DNA of 64,000 nucleotides, from positions 1 to 64,000 of the forward strand of contig JAJUIK010000007.1 in assembly GCA_029267635.1 (NCBI GenBank). Direction: 5' to 3'. Below the pieces are notes generated by a model, which saw nothing but the letters and a program-made list of their open reading frames with translations, had not been told where the DNA came from and searched no databases. The DNA is from Moraxellaceae bacterium (lineage in GTDB: Bacteria > Pseudomonadota > Gammaproteobacteria > Pseudomonadales > Moraxellaceae). Below, piece by piece: positions 45,526 through 56,193 of this stretch. How positions within the stretch are numbered: the first letter of the stretch is position 1; every line of letters begins with the position of its first letter. The translations under genes were made by a program, and so were the position numbers.

Positions 45526-48239
45526 TAAAGACTCCGTTTAATCAATTGAACATCGTACACTTCAATCTTGTCGAGTGCTTTGATGTCTTTATAACCTTTC
45601 ACGGCAAGACCACATTCCATACCGGCGCGGACTTCTTCCACCACGTCTTTATAACGACGAAGCGATTCAAGTTCACCCTGGAACACCACGACATCATCAC
45701 GCAGTACACGGATTGGTTTGTTACGATGTAACATACCTTCAAGCACCATACAACCTGCTGCAGCGCCGAACTTGCTTGAATGGAACACTTCACGTACTTC
45801 AGCCACACCCAGAATCGTTTCACGATGTTCTGGCGCAAGCTTACCGCTCATCGCCGCTTTCACATCATCAATCAATTCATAGATGATGCTGTAGTAACGG
45901 ATGTCAATGCCATCTGCATCGGCTTTTTGACGTGCTGTATTATCTGCACGCACGTTAAAGCCAAGAAGTACAGCTTCTGAAGATTCTGCAAGGGTCACAT
46001 CAGACTCGGTGATCGCACCCACACCAGAACCAATTACACGTACTTTCACTTCATCGGTTGCAAGATCAGCAAGGGCAACATGCAAGGCTTCCAAGGTACC
46101 ACGTACGTCTGTCTTCAATACTACATTCACCACAGGCACATCTTTCTTGCCCATAGACGACATGATATTTTCCAGACGCATTGCACTTTGACGCTCAAGA
46201 CGTTTTTCACGTTCACGTGCCATACGTGCATCCGCAACTTCACGGGCTTTCTTCTCGTCATTTACGACCAGAACTTCATCACCCGCCATTGGCGCTTCAG
46301 GCAGACCTAAAATTTCCACTGGAATTGAAGGACCTGCAGACTTGATGCGTTTACCGTTTTCATCCACCATCGCACGGACACGACCGTAAGATGAACCGGC
46401 AAGAACCAAATCACCCACGTTCAAGGTACCGTTTTGTACCAGGATCGACGTGACAGCACCACGTTCTTTATCCACACGCGCTTCAATCACCACACCTTGT
46501 GCAGCACCTTCAGCAGACGCTTGCAATTCCATCATTTCTGATTGAATCAGGATCAAGTCGAGCAATTCATCAATACCCTGGCCTGAGTGCGCAGACACCA
46601 TCGCCACCGGCACATCACCGCCCCATTGTTCAGGTACGATTTGTTTCGCAGTCAATTCATTGAGTACGCGATCTGGATCAGCAGATTCCTTATCCATTTT
46701 GTTGATCGCAACAATAATTGGCGTTCCTGCAGCACGCGCATGGTCAATCGCTTCCGCAGTTTGTGGCATCACGCCATCATCCGCTGCAACCACCAGTACT
46801 ACGATATCCGTTGCTTTCGCACCACGTGCACGCATTGAAGTAAACGCAGCATGTCCAGGAGTATCCAGGAAGGTAATAATGCCTTTCTCGGTTTCCACGT
46901 GATAAGCACCGATGTGCTGGGTAATACCACCCGCTTCACCCGCAGCCACTTTAGAGCGACGGATACGATCCAGCAAGGAAGTTTTACCATGATCCACGTG
47001 ACCCATAATGGTCACGACTGGCGGACGGGTACTTAACTCACCACGTTCCTGCTCTGCCTGCTCAAGCAAGTTGTCTTCTGCTGCAGTTTCAGATACCAGT
47101 ACCGGATTGTGACCCATTTCTTCCACAACCAGAACAGCTGTGTCCTGATCAATAGCCTGGTTTTGAGTCACCAGTTCACCCATTTTCATCAGGGTCTTGA
47201 TCACTTCACGTACTTTTACCGCCATTTTTTGTGCGAGATCCGCTACAACAATGGTGGCGCCAATTTCAACATCATAAATTTGTTTTTTAACTGGTTTTTC
47301 AAAGCCATGCTTGTTGGACTGGCTCGATTTCAAACCGCGTTTATGTGAGTTGTCACGGAAAGACTGTTCTTCACCACGACGGCCGCCTTTTTTAGCAGCA
47401 CGCGGATTCGCTGAACCACCACCACGCTTGATTTCGCGGTCTTCCTGCTTGAATGAGTCTTCATACGCCTGACCGACAAGACCAGCCGCCAATGGAGAAT
47501 CATCAATCACACGGATGGTTGCTGTCGCATCATCTGAAGAATACTTGGATGCCATCTTGCGCATTTGCTCAAGGGTACGCTGTTGCGCTTCTTCAGCGGC
47601 CTTACGGCGTGCTGCTTCTTCGGTTGCTTTTAACTGTGCAGCCTGTTCTTCACGCGCTTTACGTTGTTCTGGCGTTTCGCTTGGCTTAACCACAGGTTTC
47701 ACCGGCGTTTTACGCTTCACAACCACTTCAGCTTTTGCCGTGGTTTTTGCCGCAGTTTCCTGTTTCGCCGCTGCACGCATCGCTTCAAGCGTTGCTTTGG
47801 CTTTGTTTTCACCTTGCTTGCTTTGCGCTTCTGCTTCTTCACGCGCTTTCTGCTCAGCTTTTTGACGTGCAATCATATCGGCACGTGCCTGTTCCGATGC
47901 TTCCGCCTTGGCTCGTGCTTCAGCAGCAATCTGTTCTGGGTTTGGCTTGGTGAACGTATGTTTTTTACGAACTTCTACGTTAATCGTTTTCGCCTTACCG
48001 GAAGTACTGGCCACTTTAGCCGTACTGGTCGTTTTACGTTTCAACGTGATTTTTCCTGCGTTACCGCTGTCCTGACCATGAACTTTTTTCAAATGGTTGA
48101 CAAGGGTATCTTGTTGATCGGTGGAAATAATGTCATCGGCTGCACGTTGTGGCAATCCTGCATCGCGAACCTGCTCTAGGAGCTTTTCAACAGGACGTCC
48201 CACGCTGAGAGCCAACTCTTTAATCGACTTGTCCGTCAT
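45525..48239 (-). CDS. infB: Translation initiation factor IF-2
   Basis: IF-2 is the GTPase that delivers fMet-tRNA to the 30S P site. The 904 residues comprise a small N-terminal IF2_N domain and a long Lys/Glu/Ala-rich helical region (~100-230, [16 protein letters not shown] and similar). A second IF2_N domain ([20 protein letters not shown], as landmark) follows. The G domain has [21 protein letters not shown] and NKMD, followed by domains II-IV. An AGGAGGT ribosome site precedes the ATG. It is second to nusA in the operon. Confidence 0.98.
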   Translation of the reverse strand: MTDKSIKELALSVGRPVEKLLEQVRDAGLPQRAADDIISTDQQDTLVNHLKKVHGQDSGNAGKITLKRKTTSTAKVASTSGKAKTINVEVRKKHTFTKPNPEQIAAEARAKAEASEQARADMIARQKAEQKAREEAEAQSKQGENKAKATLEAMRAAAKQETAAKTTAKAEVVVKRKTPVKPVVKPSETPEQRKAREEQAAQLKATEEAARRKAAEEAQQRTLEQMRKMASKYSSDDATATIRVIDDSPLAAGLVGQAYEDSFKQEDREIKRGGGSANPRAAKKGGRRGEEQSFRDNSHKRGLKSSQSNKHGFEKPVKKQIYDVEIGATIVVADLAQKMAVKVREVIKTLMKMGELVTQNQAIDQDTAVLVVEEMGHNPVLVSETAAEDNLLEQAEQERGELSTRPPVVTIMGHVDHGKTSLLDRIRRSKVAAGEAGGITQHIGAYHVETEKGIITFLDTPGHAAFTSMRARGAKATDIVVLVVAADDGVMPQTAEAIDHARAAGTPIIVAINKMDKESADPDRVLNELTAKQIVPEQWGGDVPVAMVSAHSGQGIDELLDLILIQSEMMELQASAEGAAQGVVIEARVDKERGAVTSILVQNGTLNVGDLVLAGSSYGRVRAMVDENGKRIKSAGPSIPVEILGLPEAPMAGDEVLVVNDEKKAREVADARMAREREKRLERQSAMRLENIMSSMGKKDVPVVNVVLKTDVRGTLEALHVALADLATDEVKVRVIGSGVGAITESDVTLAESSEAVLLGFNVRADNTARQKADADGIDIRYYSIIYELIDDVKAAMSGKLAPEHRETILGVAEVREVFHSSKFGAAAGCMVLEGMLHRNKPIRVLRDDVVVFQGELESLRRYKDVVEEVRAGMECGLAVKGYKDIKALDKIEVYDVQLIKRSL

Positions 48240-48253
48240 TTATTACCTCCTAG

Positions 48254-49738
48254 TTAGTTAAACCATGATTCGCGTGCTTTCATGATCAGTTGACCTGCTT
48301 TATCTGCATCAAGCCCTTCGATATCCGAAATATCGTCTGTTGCCTGATCTGCAAGATCGTCAATAGTGATCACACCACGAGCGGCAAGCGCATAGGCAAT
48401 CTCTTGCGTCATGCCTTCCATATTCAACAATTCAGCACTTGGATCCTGAATGTTTTCTTGTTGTTGTAATGCATCAGCCAAAGCAACTTCCTTGGCACGG
48501 CTTTGCAACAATTCTACTGTTTCTGCATCCAGTTCGATTTCATCAAAAGTTTCTGCAGGAACATAGGCAATTTCTTCGAGGGAAGTAAAGCCCATTTCAA
48601 CCAACGCCATCGCCAGGTCTTCATCAATATCCAGACGCGAAACAAACATGTCGAGATATTGCTGTGCTTCATTTTGCTGACGTGCACGGTATTCATCTTC
48701 AAGCATCATGTCGAGCTTGTAACCGGTCAATTCTGATGCCAAACGGACGTTTTGGCCTTGTGAACCAATTGCACGCGCCAATTGATCGCTGGTTGCGAAA
48801 ATGATGTCTGCAGTTTTTGCATCTTCATCAATCACAATACCCGATACATCGGCTGGCTCAAGCGCGCTGGCGATATACTGCGCCGGATCATCCGACCATA
48901 CCACCACATCAATACGTTCGCCGTTCAGCTCTTGCTGTACTGCCTGGATACGTGTGCCGCGCATCCCGATACATGCACCCACCGGATCAATACGGTGGTC
49001 ATTGGTTTTTACCGCAATTTTAGCACGCACACCCGGCTGACGCGCTGCGGCTTTAATCTCGATGATTTCTTCAGCAATTTCAGGAATTTCTTTTTTCATC
49101 AACGCGATCAGCATTTCTGGCTTGGCACGTGACAATAATAATTGTGCACCACGACCTTCACGGTTCACGCTGTATAAAATCGCATTGATACGCTGTTTAG
49201 GGCGCAAAATCTCTTTGGCGATCATTTCTTCACGCGCCAAATACGCTTCTGCATTGTCACCGAGGTCAATGATAAAACCGTCTTTGGTCTGCTTTTTCAC
49301 TTCACCGTAAATCAGCTCGCCCACTTTTGATTCGTAAGCGTCCGCAATCAGCGCACGTTCAGCTTCACGGATTTTCTGTACAATCACTTGCTTGGCAATT
49401 TGCGCCGCAATACGACCGAACTCAATCGATTCCACTTCAAGTTCACGAATGTCACCGATCGACCATTTAGACGGATCAACATCAGAAATTGCGTCCTGAC
49501 ACGCTGGCATTTCGTGATCTTCATCTGCCACCACTTCCCATTGACGGAAAGTACGGTAATCACCGGTCTTACGGTCAATCTCTACACGTAAACGCGCTTC
49601 TTCAGAATGGGTGCCTTCATAGAATTTTTTCTTGGTCGCTGCGACGAGTGCCTGTTCAAGTGCCTCGAAGATCGCTTCACGACTAACACCTTTTTCATTA
49701 CTAACCGTTTCCACAACGGTAAGAATTTCACGGCCCAT
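48254..49738 (-). CDS. nusA: Transcription termination/antitermination factor NusA
   Basis: NusA binds RNA polymerase and modulates pausing, termination and antitermination. The 494 residues have the N-terminal polymerase-binding domain (VVETVSNEKGVSREAIFEAL), an S1 domain, two KH domains (CIGMRGTRIQAVQQELNGE; AIGSQGQNVRLASELTG) and two C-terminal acidic repeats (residues ~360-490), as in E. coli NusA. It sits between rimP and infB, 34 and 14 bases from its neighbours. Confidence 0.98.
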   Translation of the reverse strand: MGREILTVVETVSNEKGVSREAIFEALEQALVAATKKKFYEGTHSEEARLRVEIDRKTGDYRTFRQWEVVADEDHEMPACQDAISDVDPSKWSIGDIRELEVESIEFGRIAAQIAKQVIVQKIREAERALIADAYESKVGELIYGEVKKQTKDGFIIDLGDNAEAYLAREEMIAKEILRPKQRINAILYSVNREGRGAQLLLSRAKPEMLIALMKKEIPEIAEEIIEIKAAARQPGVRAKIAVKTNDHRIDPVGACIGMRGTRIQAVQQELNGERIDVVVWSDDPAQYIASALEPADVSGIVIDEDAKTADIIFATSDQLARAIGSQGQNVRLASELTGYKLDMMLEDEYRARQQNEAQQYLDMFVSRLDIDEDLAMALVEMGFTSLEEIAYVPAETFDEIELDAETVELLQSRAKEVALADALQQQENIQDPSAELLNMEGMTQEIAYALAARGVITIDDLADQATDDISDIEGLDADKAGQLIMKARESWFN

Positions 49739-49772
49739 AAGTCACCTATAGATTCTTATAAATTGAATTAAT

Positions 49773-50297
49773 TTAGTCCTGATAGATCAAGTTTGCTTTG
49801 TCGATATTATGACTATCGATTTCCAGCACATGCTGACCTTCCACTTCAACCTGGATGGTTTCATTTTCAAGATCTACCACAAGCAACTTGGCCTGGAACT
49901 TACGACGGTTTTCCACAGCACTGATCAGGCGCAACGCCACGGTCTGCCCGATATATGCCGACATTTGTGCCAGTTGGAAAAATGGACGATCCCAGCCCGG
50001 AGAAGACACTTCCAATGCGTATTCACCAGAAATCGGGTCATGAACATCCAGCATCGCGCCCACTTGTTGGGTCACGCGCACACAATCCTGCACCCCAATG
50101 CCACGGCCTTGTTCTAGCTCACCATCTTCATTAATAATAGGTTCAGCATTCTCGTCAACGTCTTTATCAATATAAATGCGTAACAGAGAACGTTTACCTT
50201 GCGGGACAAATTCAATGCCCCACAGCTCTACATCACAGGCTTCTACCGCAGGTGCAATTAAATCTTGGAGGGCTTGAGTTTTGTTTGATAGCTTCAT
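49773..50297 (-). CDS. rimP: Ribosome maturation factor RimP
   Basis: RimP assists 30S assembly. The 174-residue product has the YhbC-like N-terminal domain with [20 protein letters not shown] and the conserved [13 protein letters not shown] (usually LEVSSPGLDRPL), then an SH3-like C-terminal domain. It is the first protein gene of rimP-nusA-infB-rbfA, with its own predicted promoter after the tRNA terminator. Confidence 0.95.
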   Translation of the reverse strand: MKLSNKTQALQDLIAPAVEACDVELWGIEFVPQGKRSLLRIYIDKDVDENAEPIINEDGELEQGRGIGVQDCVRVTQQVGAMLDVHDPISGEYALEVSSPGWDRPFFQLAQMSAYIGQTVALRLISAVENRRKFQAKLLVVDLENETIQVEVEGQHVLEIDSHNIDKANLIYQD

Positions 50298-50353
50298 TTA
50301 CTCTCGTCATCTTGTGCGAACGAATCAATCGGTCATTTTGACCGACACAGACT

Positions 50354-50382
50354 ACTATAGTGAAGCATGACTATTTGACCAA
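50354..50382 (-). promoter_or_regulatory. Predicted sigma70 promoter of rimP-nusA-infB-rbfA
   Basis: On the minus strand TTGGTC (50382-50377) and TATAGT (50359-50354) are separated by 17 bases. The predicted start near 50347 lies beside a perfect inverted repeat, TCGGTCA-ttt-TGACCGA (50329-50345 on the plus strand), which would form the first hairpin of the transcript or an operator. Confidence 0.68.
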
Positions 50383-50410
50383 TTGATGTCGACACTACAC
50401 GATAGCCAAT

Positions 50411-50432
50411 AAAAAAGGGCGTTAATCGCCCC
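50411..50432 (-). terminator. Terminator between tRNA cluster and rimP
   Basis: On the minus strand GGGCG / CGCCC forms a short GC stem with a 5-nt loop, followed by T6. It lies downstream of the tRNAs and just upstream of the rimP promoter. Confidence 0.75.
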
Positions 50433-50466
50433 TATATTTTACACAGAAAACCGATGTCCACTGTGC

Positions 50467-50491
50467 AAAAAGGCCCACCTATTTGTGAGCC
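50467..50491 (-). terminator. Terminator-like hairpin immediately after tRNA-fMet copy
   Basis: On the minus strand GGCTCAC pairs with GTGGGCC (one G-U pair) around a short loop, followed by T5. It lies 12 bases past the tRNA 3' end. Confidence 0.65.
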
Positions 50492-50503
50492 TCTTTAGAA
50501 ACT

Positions 50504-50580
<77 letters not shown>

Positions 50581-50673
50581 TCAACGTGCAAAAAATTATA
50601 AACAAGTTTCACAAAAAGTCAATCTACATTTAACCATTTTGAAACTTTCAATTGCTCTACACTGCAATTGAAT

Positions 50674-50750
<77 letters not shown>

Positions 50751-50792
50751 TCAATGTTTTTGCTGCTCACACTCAACGATCTGGTTCATCGT

Positions 50793-50877
50793 TGGTGCGG
50801 AAGGGGGGACTTGAACCCCCACGCCCGAAAGCACTACCACCTCAAGGTAGCGTGTCTACCAATTCCACCACCACCGC
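50793..50877 (-). tRNA. tRNA-Leu (GAG)
   Basis: This 85-nt class II tRNA on the minus strand has acceptor GCGGTGG... with a G-T pair, anticodon loop TTGAGGT giving GAG, a long variable arm, the GTTCAAGTC T-loop and encoded CCA. It is in the same place as leuU between secG and metY in E. coli. Confidence 0.95.
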
Positions 50878-50929
50878 AGCAGGACGCATTCTAGTCGCTT
50901 CCCCCATAAAAGGAAAGCACTAATTACGA

Positions 50930-51259
50930 TTATTCTGCGGTTTTCGGTGCAGTTGGTGAAGTTTCAGGCGATACGGTTTGTGCTGGTGCAGTACCACTCA
51001 CACTTTTCAAGCTATACGCATCCGAAGTTTGCTGCTTGGCAAACACCGCCAGTGTCAAACTGGTAATAAAGAACAATGCCGTTAAAATTGCGGTTAAACG
51101 GGTGAGAAAATTACCCGAACCTGATGCACCAAAGACTGTAGCAGCACCGCCACCACCAAAAGAAGCTCCTGCATCAGCACCTTTACCGTGCTGCACCAAA
51201 ATCAGTGCAATCATTAAAACGGCCAAGATAATATGTACCACGAGCACAAAGGTATGCAT
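50930..51259 (-). CDS. secG: Protein translocase subunit SecG
   Basis: SecG is the small accessory subunit of SecYEG in the inner membrane. The 109 residues have two helices (FVLVVHIILAVLMIALILVQ and LTAILTALFFITSLTLAVFA) around the family loop QHGKGADAGASFGGGGAATVFGASGSGNFLTR (partly quoted). The C-terminal tail is Thr/Pro/Ala-rich. Between tpiA and the tRNA-Leu gene, probably cotranscribed with both. Confidence 0.96.
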   Translation of the reverse strand: MHTFVLVVHIILAVLMIALILVQHGKGADAGASFGGGGAATVFGASGSGNFLTRLTAILTALFFITSLTLAVFAKQQTSDAYSLKSVSGTAPAQTVSPETSPTAPKTAE

Positions 51260-51271
51260 GTGAACTCCTCG

Positions 51272-52069
51272 TTATTTTGTTTCTGCTGCAAATGCGCGCG
51301 CGATTTGGTAAAACGATGCTGCATTTAAAGATGCACCACCGACCAATGCGCCATTAATATCCGGACAAGCAGCCAACTCTACTGCATTTTCCGGCTTAAC
51401 ACTACCACCATACAAAATCGCAATCTCCGCTCCGGCAGGGGTAATTTGCTTTAAGCCTTCACGAATTCTGGCATGCATGGCTTGTGCGTCTTGTGGAGAA
51501 GCGGTTTTACCGGTACCAATCGCCCAGATCGGTTCATAGGCAATGATCATCTGTTTTTGCCACTGCTCGGCATTGACCACCACAGCCACATCACAAATCT
51601 GTTGCAGCACCACCTGATCGGCAATGCCCTGTTCACGCTGTTCCAGGCTCTCACCTACACAGTAAATCACGGTCAGGCCCGCAGTTAGGGCATTTTTGAT
51701 TTTGGCCTGCAAAACGCTGACATCGTCCGCAAATAATTCACGACGTTCTGAATGCCCGACCAGAACATAATCAATCGCACTGTCTTTCAACAATTCGGCA
51801 CTGACTTCACCCGTATAAGCACCGGTTCCTGCCACACGCGACACGTCTTGTGCCACCACATGGACGGGACGTGCAGCATCCTGTAATTCAGCTTGAATAT
51901 GAGTCAATGCAATAGCAATCGGGGCCACCGCCAAATGGCATTGTGCCGGATGAATTTCATTCTGGGCGAGTAATTGTTTGAATTGTTGCACCAGCTGTTT
52001 GGCTTCAGATTGCATTGGGTTCATTTTCCAATTGCCGACAACCCAAGGAATAATAGTCGAACCCGACAT
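51272..52069 (-). CDS. tpiA: Triosephosphate isomerase
   Basis: TpiA interconverts dihydroxyacetone phosphate and glyceraldehyde 3-phosphate. The 265-residue product has GNWKMN (active-site Lys), VLVGHSERR (catalytic His), [13 protein letters not shown] (catalytic Glu and loop 6), and the phosphate-binding [13 protein letters not shown] 52069 (MSGSTIIPW) is preferred to an in-frame start ten codons earlier. secG follows 12 bases downstream. Confidence 0.97.
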   Translation of the reverse strand: MSGSTIIPWVVGNWKMNPMQSEAKQLVQQFKQLLAQNEIHPAQCHLAVAPIAIALTHIQAELQDAARPVHVVAQDVSRVAGTGAYTGEVSAELLKDSAIDYVLVGHSERRELFADDVSVLQAKIKNALTAGLTVIYCVGESLEQREQGIADQVVLQQICDVAVVVNAEQWQKQMIIAYEPIWAIGTGKTASPQDAQAMHARIREGLKQITPAGAEIAILYGGSVKPENAVELAACPDINGALVGGASLNAASFYQIARAFAAETK

Positions 52070-52273
52070 ACTGCTTAACCTGTGATGAAAAATGCCCATA
52101 TTCTACACGGAATTGGGATTTTTGAAGATAGTTTTTATCTGATAGCGCACAAGTTTTGCCGGGTTAAATCTGCGCAGCAAAATATATTCCGACGGAAAAG
52201 CAAAATTAATCAAATGAAAATTCGACTGGTTCCGGTTTTTATAGGATAGTAAGCAGGTGACAGCATTTTCAGA

Positions 52274-52312
52274 TATGGTATTTTTGCGCAACAAAAGTAT
52301 AATTTTACCATA
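52274..52312 (+). promoter_or_regulatory. Predicted pilB promoter within an inverted repeat
   Basis: A perfect TATAAT (52298-52303) has TGGTAT 16 bases upstream. The stretch is bracketed by TATGGTA (52274-52280) and its complement TACCATA (52306-52312). The -35 match is weak, so the promoter call rests mainly on the -10. Confidence 0.45.
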
Positions 52313-52362
52313 CGAATTATAACCAAATTACCGTTCAACCTAAAACGAAGGCATGGTAAAGG

Positions 52363-54075
52363 ATGTCAGCATTGCAAGGATTTCCTAAATTTACAGGATT
52401 TATTCGCCGTTTGGTCGAAGAAGGTCATGTGTCTGCCGAAAACATGCGGAACGCGATCGAACAGGCAAAAAAGGCCAAACAGGATATTGTTGCCTATTTA
52501 ATCGAGCAACTGCGTCTTTCTCCTTTACTGGTAGCTGACACCATTTCCCGCGAATTTGGTGAACCGTTATTCGATCTCAATGTTTACGATACCTCACAGT
52601 TACCGCGTGATCTGGTCGAAGACAAACTGATTTCCCGACATCATATTTTGCCGTTGTTTAACCGCGGCAACATCCTTTATGTGGCGACCAGCAACCCGAC
52701 CAATATTGAGGCGATGGATGCCTTTCGTCTGAACAGCAAGCTCACAATTGAAACCGTCATTGTTGAACACAACAAACTGAGCAAACTGATCGAACAGCAA
52801 TTTGCAGAAGAAGACAGTTTTAATTTTGGCGGTGAAGAACTCGACATTGACTTTGCCGATGATACGCAAACTCAAGATAACGATGATGACAATAGCAGCC
52901 AAGAAGATGAAGCACCTATTGTCAAGTACATCAATAAATTACTGGTCGATGCCATTCGTATGGGGGCTTCGGATTTACACTTCGAACCCTATGAAAAGAC
53001 GTACCGCGTGCGTTATCGGGTGGATGGAGTACTGCGTCAAGTTGCAACTCCGCCTCTACAGTTGACTACCCGTTTAGCGTCACGTTTAAAAGTCATGTCA
53101 CAAATGGACATTTCGGAAAAACGCGTGCCACAGGATGGCCGGATTAAGCTAAAACTGTCCAAAACCAAAGCGATCGATTTCCGTGTTAACTCTTTACCAA
53201 CCCTGTTCGGTGAAAAGATTGTACTGCGTATTCTCGATCCATCGAGTGCCATGCTCGGGATTGATGCGCTGGGCTATGAACCCGATCAAAAAGCGCTGTT
53301 TATGGAAGCGCTGGAAAAACCGCAAGGCATGTTATTGATTACCGGTCCAACGGGTTCAGGTAAAACCGTATCTTTATATACCGGTCTGAATATTCTCAAC
53401 CGTGAAGACACCAACATTTCCACGGCAGAAGACCCGGTCGAGATTAACCTGGAAGGCATTAACCAGGTCAACGTGAACAATAAAGTGGGGCTAACCTTTT
53501 CTGCAGCATTGAAGTCCTTCCTGCGTCAGGATCCAGACATCATCATGGTCGGTGAGATTCGTGACCTGGAAACCGCAGAAATTGCCATTAAAGCTGCACA
53601 AACCGGTCATATGGTGATGTCGACGCTACACACCAACAGTGCACCAGAGACACTCACCCGTTTGCGCAATATGGGCGTACCGTCTTTTAACATCGCCACG
53701 TCAGTCAATCTGGTAATTGCACAGCGTCTGGCACGGCGTTTATGCAGTCAATGTAAAGTCCCTGCTGAAATTCCAAGAAACAGTTTACTGGAAATGGGCT
53801 TTACCGAAGCAGATCTGGCCAATCCGGAATTCCAAATTTATCAGCCCGTAGGCTGCTCAGAATGCCGCGAAGGCTATAAAGGCCGTGTGGGTGTTTATGA
53901 AGTGATGAAAGTCACACCTGAAATTTCAAAGATTATCATGGAAGATGGCAATGCATTAGAAATTGCAGCGGCATCGGCAAATTCGGGGTTTGATAATCTG
54001 CGACGTTCAGGTTTAAAGAAAGTCATGCAAGGGGTTACTTCTCTCCAAGAAGTGAACCGCGTGACCAGTGAGTAA
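52363..54075 (+). CDS. pilB: Type IV pilus assembly ATPase PilB
   Basis: PilB is the hexameric cytoplasmic motor for pilus extension. The 570-residue product has an N-terminal MshEN-like domain, the N2 domain (DLHFEPYEKTYRVRYRVDG), Walker A ITGPTGSGKTVSLYT, the Asp box, Walker B IMVGEIRDLETAEIAIKAAQTGH (partly quoted), His box HTNSAPET, and the tetra-Cys zinc site CSQC...CSEC. It heads pilB-pilC-pilD-coaE. In naturally competent Acinetobacter it also serves DNA uptake. Confidence 0.97.
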   Translation: MSALQGFPKFTGFIRRLVEEGHVSAENMRNAIEQAKKAKQDIVAYLIEQLRLSPLLVADTISREFGEPLFDLNVYDTSQLPRDLVEDKLISRHHILPLFNRGNILYVATSNPTNIEAMDAFRLNSKLTIETVIVEHNKLSKLIEQQFAEEDSFNFGGEELDIDFADDTQTQDNDDDNSSQEDEAPIVKYINKLLVDAIRMGASDLHFEPYEKTYRVRYRVDGVLRQVATPPLQLTTRLASRLKVMSQMDISEKRVPQDGRIKLKLSKTKAIDFRVNSLPTLFGEKIVLRILDPSSAMLGIDALGYEPDQKALFMEALEKPQGMLLITGPTGSGKTVSLYTGLNILNREDTNISTAEDPVEINLEGINQVNVNNKVGLTFSAALKSFLRQDPDIIMVGEIRDLETAEIAIKAAQTGHMVMSTLHTNSAPETLTRLRNMGVPSFNIATSVNLVIAQRLARRLCSQCKVPAEIPRNSLLEMGFTEADLANPEFQIYQPVGCSECREGYKGRVGVYEVMKVTPEISKIIMEDGNALEIAAASANSGFDNLRRSGLKKVMQGVTSLQEVNRVTSE

Positions 54076-54105
54076 TAAAGTAGTATTTAAAATAAGGATA
54101 AAGTG

Positions 54106-55332
54106 ATGGCAGCGAAAAAAGCACAAATGATGCCGACTTTTAGCTATGACGGGGTCGATCGTAAAGGTGTCAAAATCAAAGGCGAGCTTCCTGCCCGCAA
54201 TATGGCACTGGCCAAAGTGACGCTGCGCAAGCAAGGCATTACTATCAATAATATTCGGGAAAAGCGTAAAAATATTCTCGAAGGTTTGATGAAGAAGAAA
54301 GTGTCGACGCTGGACATCACCATCTTTACCCGCCAGCTGGCCACTATGATGAAAGCGGGTGTACCGTTGGTACAAAGTTTTGAAATTGTTGCAGAAGGAC
54401 TGGACAATCCAGCGATGCGCGAAGTGGTACTCGGCATCAAGGGTGAAGTGGAAGGCGGTAATACCTTTGCCGGTGCCTTACGCAAATATCCACAGTATTT
54501 CGACAAACTGTTCTGCTCGCTGGTGGAATCCGGTGAACAATCTGGTGCACTGGAAACCATGCTGGATCGTGTGGCGATCTATAAAGAAAAAAGTGAATTA
54601 CTGAAACAGAAAATCAAAAAAGCCATGAAATATCCTGCGACTGTCATTGTGGTCGCAGTAGTTGTAACGATTATTTTGATGGTGAAAGTGGTCCCGGTCT
54701 TTGAAGATCTATTCACCTCATTTGGTGCTGATTTACCCGCATTCACCAAAATGGTGGTGAATATGTCTGAATGGATGCAGAAATATTGGTTCCTGCTGAT
54801 CATCGGCATTGGCGCAGCGATTGCCGGTTTTATGGAAGCGAAAAAACGCAGTCAGAAATTCCGCGATGCCTTGGATAAGATGGCCTTAAAACTGCCGATC
54901 TTTGGTGATCTGGTCTATAAAGCCATTATTGCCCGTTATAGCCGCACCTTATCAACGACTTTTGCTGCCGGTGTTCCACTCATTGATGCCTTGGAATCTA
55001 CTGCCGGTGCAACCAATAATGTCATTTATGAACGTGCGGTAATGAAAATTCGTGATGATATTTCTACCGGTCAGCAATTACAGTTTGCCATGCGTGCCAC
55101 CAATCTATTCCCTCCAATGGCGGTACAAATGGTTGCCATTGGTGAAGAATCCGGTGCTCTTGATGCCATGCTGGATAAAGTCGCCACCCACTTTGAAAAT
55201 GAAGTCGACAATGCAGTTGATGGTCTGACCGCGATGATGGAACCCTTGATTATGGCCATTCTGGGTATCTTGGTCGGTGGTCTAGTGGTTGCGATGTATC
55301 TTCCAATTTTCCAAATGGGTTCTGTGGTTTAA
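54106..55332 (+). CDS. pilC: Type IV pilus inner-membrane platform protein PilC
   Basis: PilC is the platform protein on which PilB and PilT act. The 408 residues contain two T2SSF domains (MKAGVPLVQSFEIVAEGL; FAAGVPLIDALESTAGA) with membrane helices near residues 170-195, 220-240 and the C-terminus (MEPLIMAILGILVGGLVVAMYLP). ATG 54106 has AAGGA upstream and is three bases after an in-frame GTG. It is paralogous to GspF and overlaps pilD by one base. Confidence 0.96.
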   Translation: MAAKKAQMMPTFSYDGVDRKGVKIKGELPARNMALAKVTLRKQGITINNIREKRKNILEGLMKKKVSTLDITIFTRQLATMMKAGVPLVQSFEIVAEGLDNPAMREVVLGIKGEVEGGNTFAGALRKYPQYFDKLFCSLVESGEQSGALETMLDRVAIYKEKSELLKQKIKKAMKYPATVIVVAVVVTIILMVKVVPVFEDLFTSFGADLPAFTKMVVNMSEWMQKYWFLLIIGIGAAIAGFMEAKKRSQKFRDALDKMALKLPIFGDLVYKAIIARYSRTLSTTFAAGVPLIDALESTAGATNNVIYERAVMKIRDDISTGQQLQFAMRATNLFPPMAVQMVAIGEESGALDAMLDKVATHFENEVDNAVDGLTAMMEPLIMAILGILVGGLVVAMYLPIFQMGSVV

Positions 55333-56192
55333 TGCAAGACTTCATTCAATACCTGATGGATTACCCAACTGCGCTTTATCTCGTCGTTGGGGTTTTTAGT
55401 TTATGTATCGGCAGCTTTCTCAATGTGGTGATTTTACGCACCCCAAAAATCATGGAACAGCAATGGCATCAAGAATGTCAGCTACTATTGCATCCTGAAC
55501 AGCCGATCATTGACCAGGATAAACTGAGCTTAAGCCATCCTGTCTCTACCTGTCCGAAATGCCACAGTCCGATTCGCTGGTATCAGAATATTCCGGTCAT
55601 CAGCTGGTTGGTGCTACGTGGCAAATGTGGCAACTGCCAGAATCCGATTAGTGTACGTTATCCTTTGATTGAGGTACTTACGGTCGCCTGTTCCCTGCTG
55701 GTGGTTGCTGTATGGGGTCCTACCCTGCAAATGCTATTTGGCTTGGTCCTGACCTGGGCCCTGATCGCACTGACCTTTATCGATTTTGACACCCAGTTAT
55801 TGCCTGATCGTTTTACTTTACCGCTAGCAGCACTCGGCTTAGCCATTAACAGTTATGCCATTTATACCTCACCTACTTCAGCGATCTGGGGCTATGTCAT
55901 CGGCTTTTTATGCCTGTGGATCGTGTATTATCTGTTTAAGATCGTGACAGGCAAAGAAGGCATGGGCTATGGTGATTTTAAATTGCTCGCCGCACTGGGT
56001 GCCTGGATGGGACCGATGCTGTTGCCACTCATCGTGCTCCTGTCATCATTGGTTGGCGCAATCATCGGGATTATTTTGCTAAAAATCCGTAAAGAAAATC
56101 AGCCTTTTGCTTTTGGCCCCTATATTGCGATTGCTGGCTGGATTGCCTTTTTATGGGGTGAGCAGATCATGAAGGTGTATTTGGGAGGCTAA
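55332..56192 (+). CDS. pilD: Prepilin peptidase / N-methyltransferase PilD
   Basis: PilD cleaves and N-methylates type IV prepilins and, as the usual shared enzyme, type II pseudopilins such as GspG. The 286-residue polytopic protein has the N-terminal methylase zinc site in two CxxC pairs (CPKC and CGNC). The two catalytic Asp are in DFDTQLLPD and GMGYGDFKLLAALGAW. It starts at the last base of the pilC stop (TAATG); coaE follows one base after. Confidence 0.97.
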   Translation: MQDFIQYLMDYPTALYLVVGVFSLCIGSFLNVVILRTPKIMEQQWHQECQLLLHPEQPIIDQDKLSLSHPVSTCPKCHSPIRWYQNIPVISWLVLRGKCGNCQNPISVRYPLIEVLTVACSLLVVAVWGPTLQMLFGLVLTWALIALTFIDFDTQLLPDRFTLPLAALGLAINSYAIYTSPTSAIWGYVIGFLCLWIVYYLFKIVTGKEGMGYGDFKLLAALGAWMGPMLLPLIVLLSSLVGAIIGIILLKIRKENQPFAFGPYIAIAGWIAFLWGEQIMKVYLGG

Positions 56193-56193
56193 C

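Noticed and set aside
47453..48179. Long plus-strand open frames opposite infB
   Set aside because: Produced by the biased Lys/Glu/Ala codons of the IF-2 linker region on the opposite strand.
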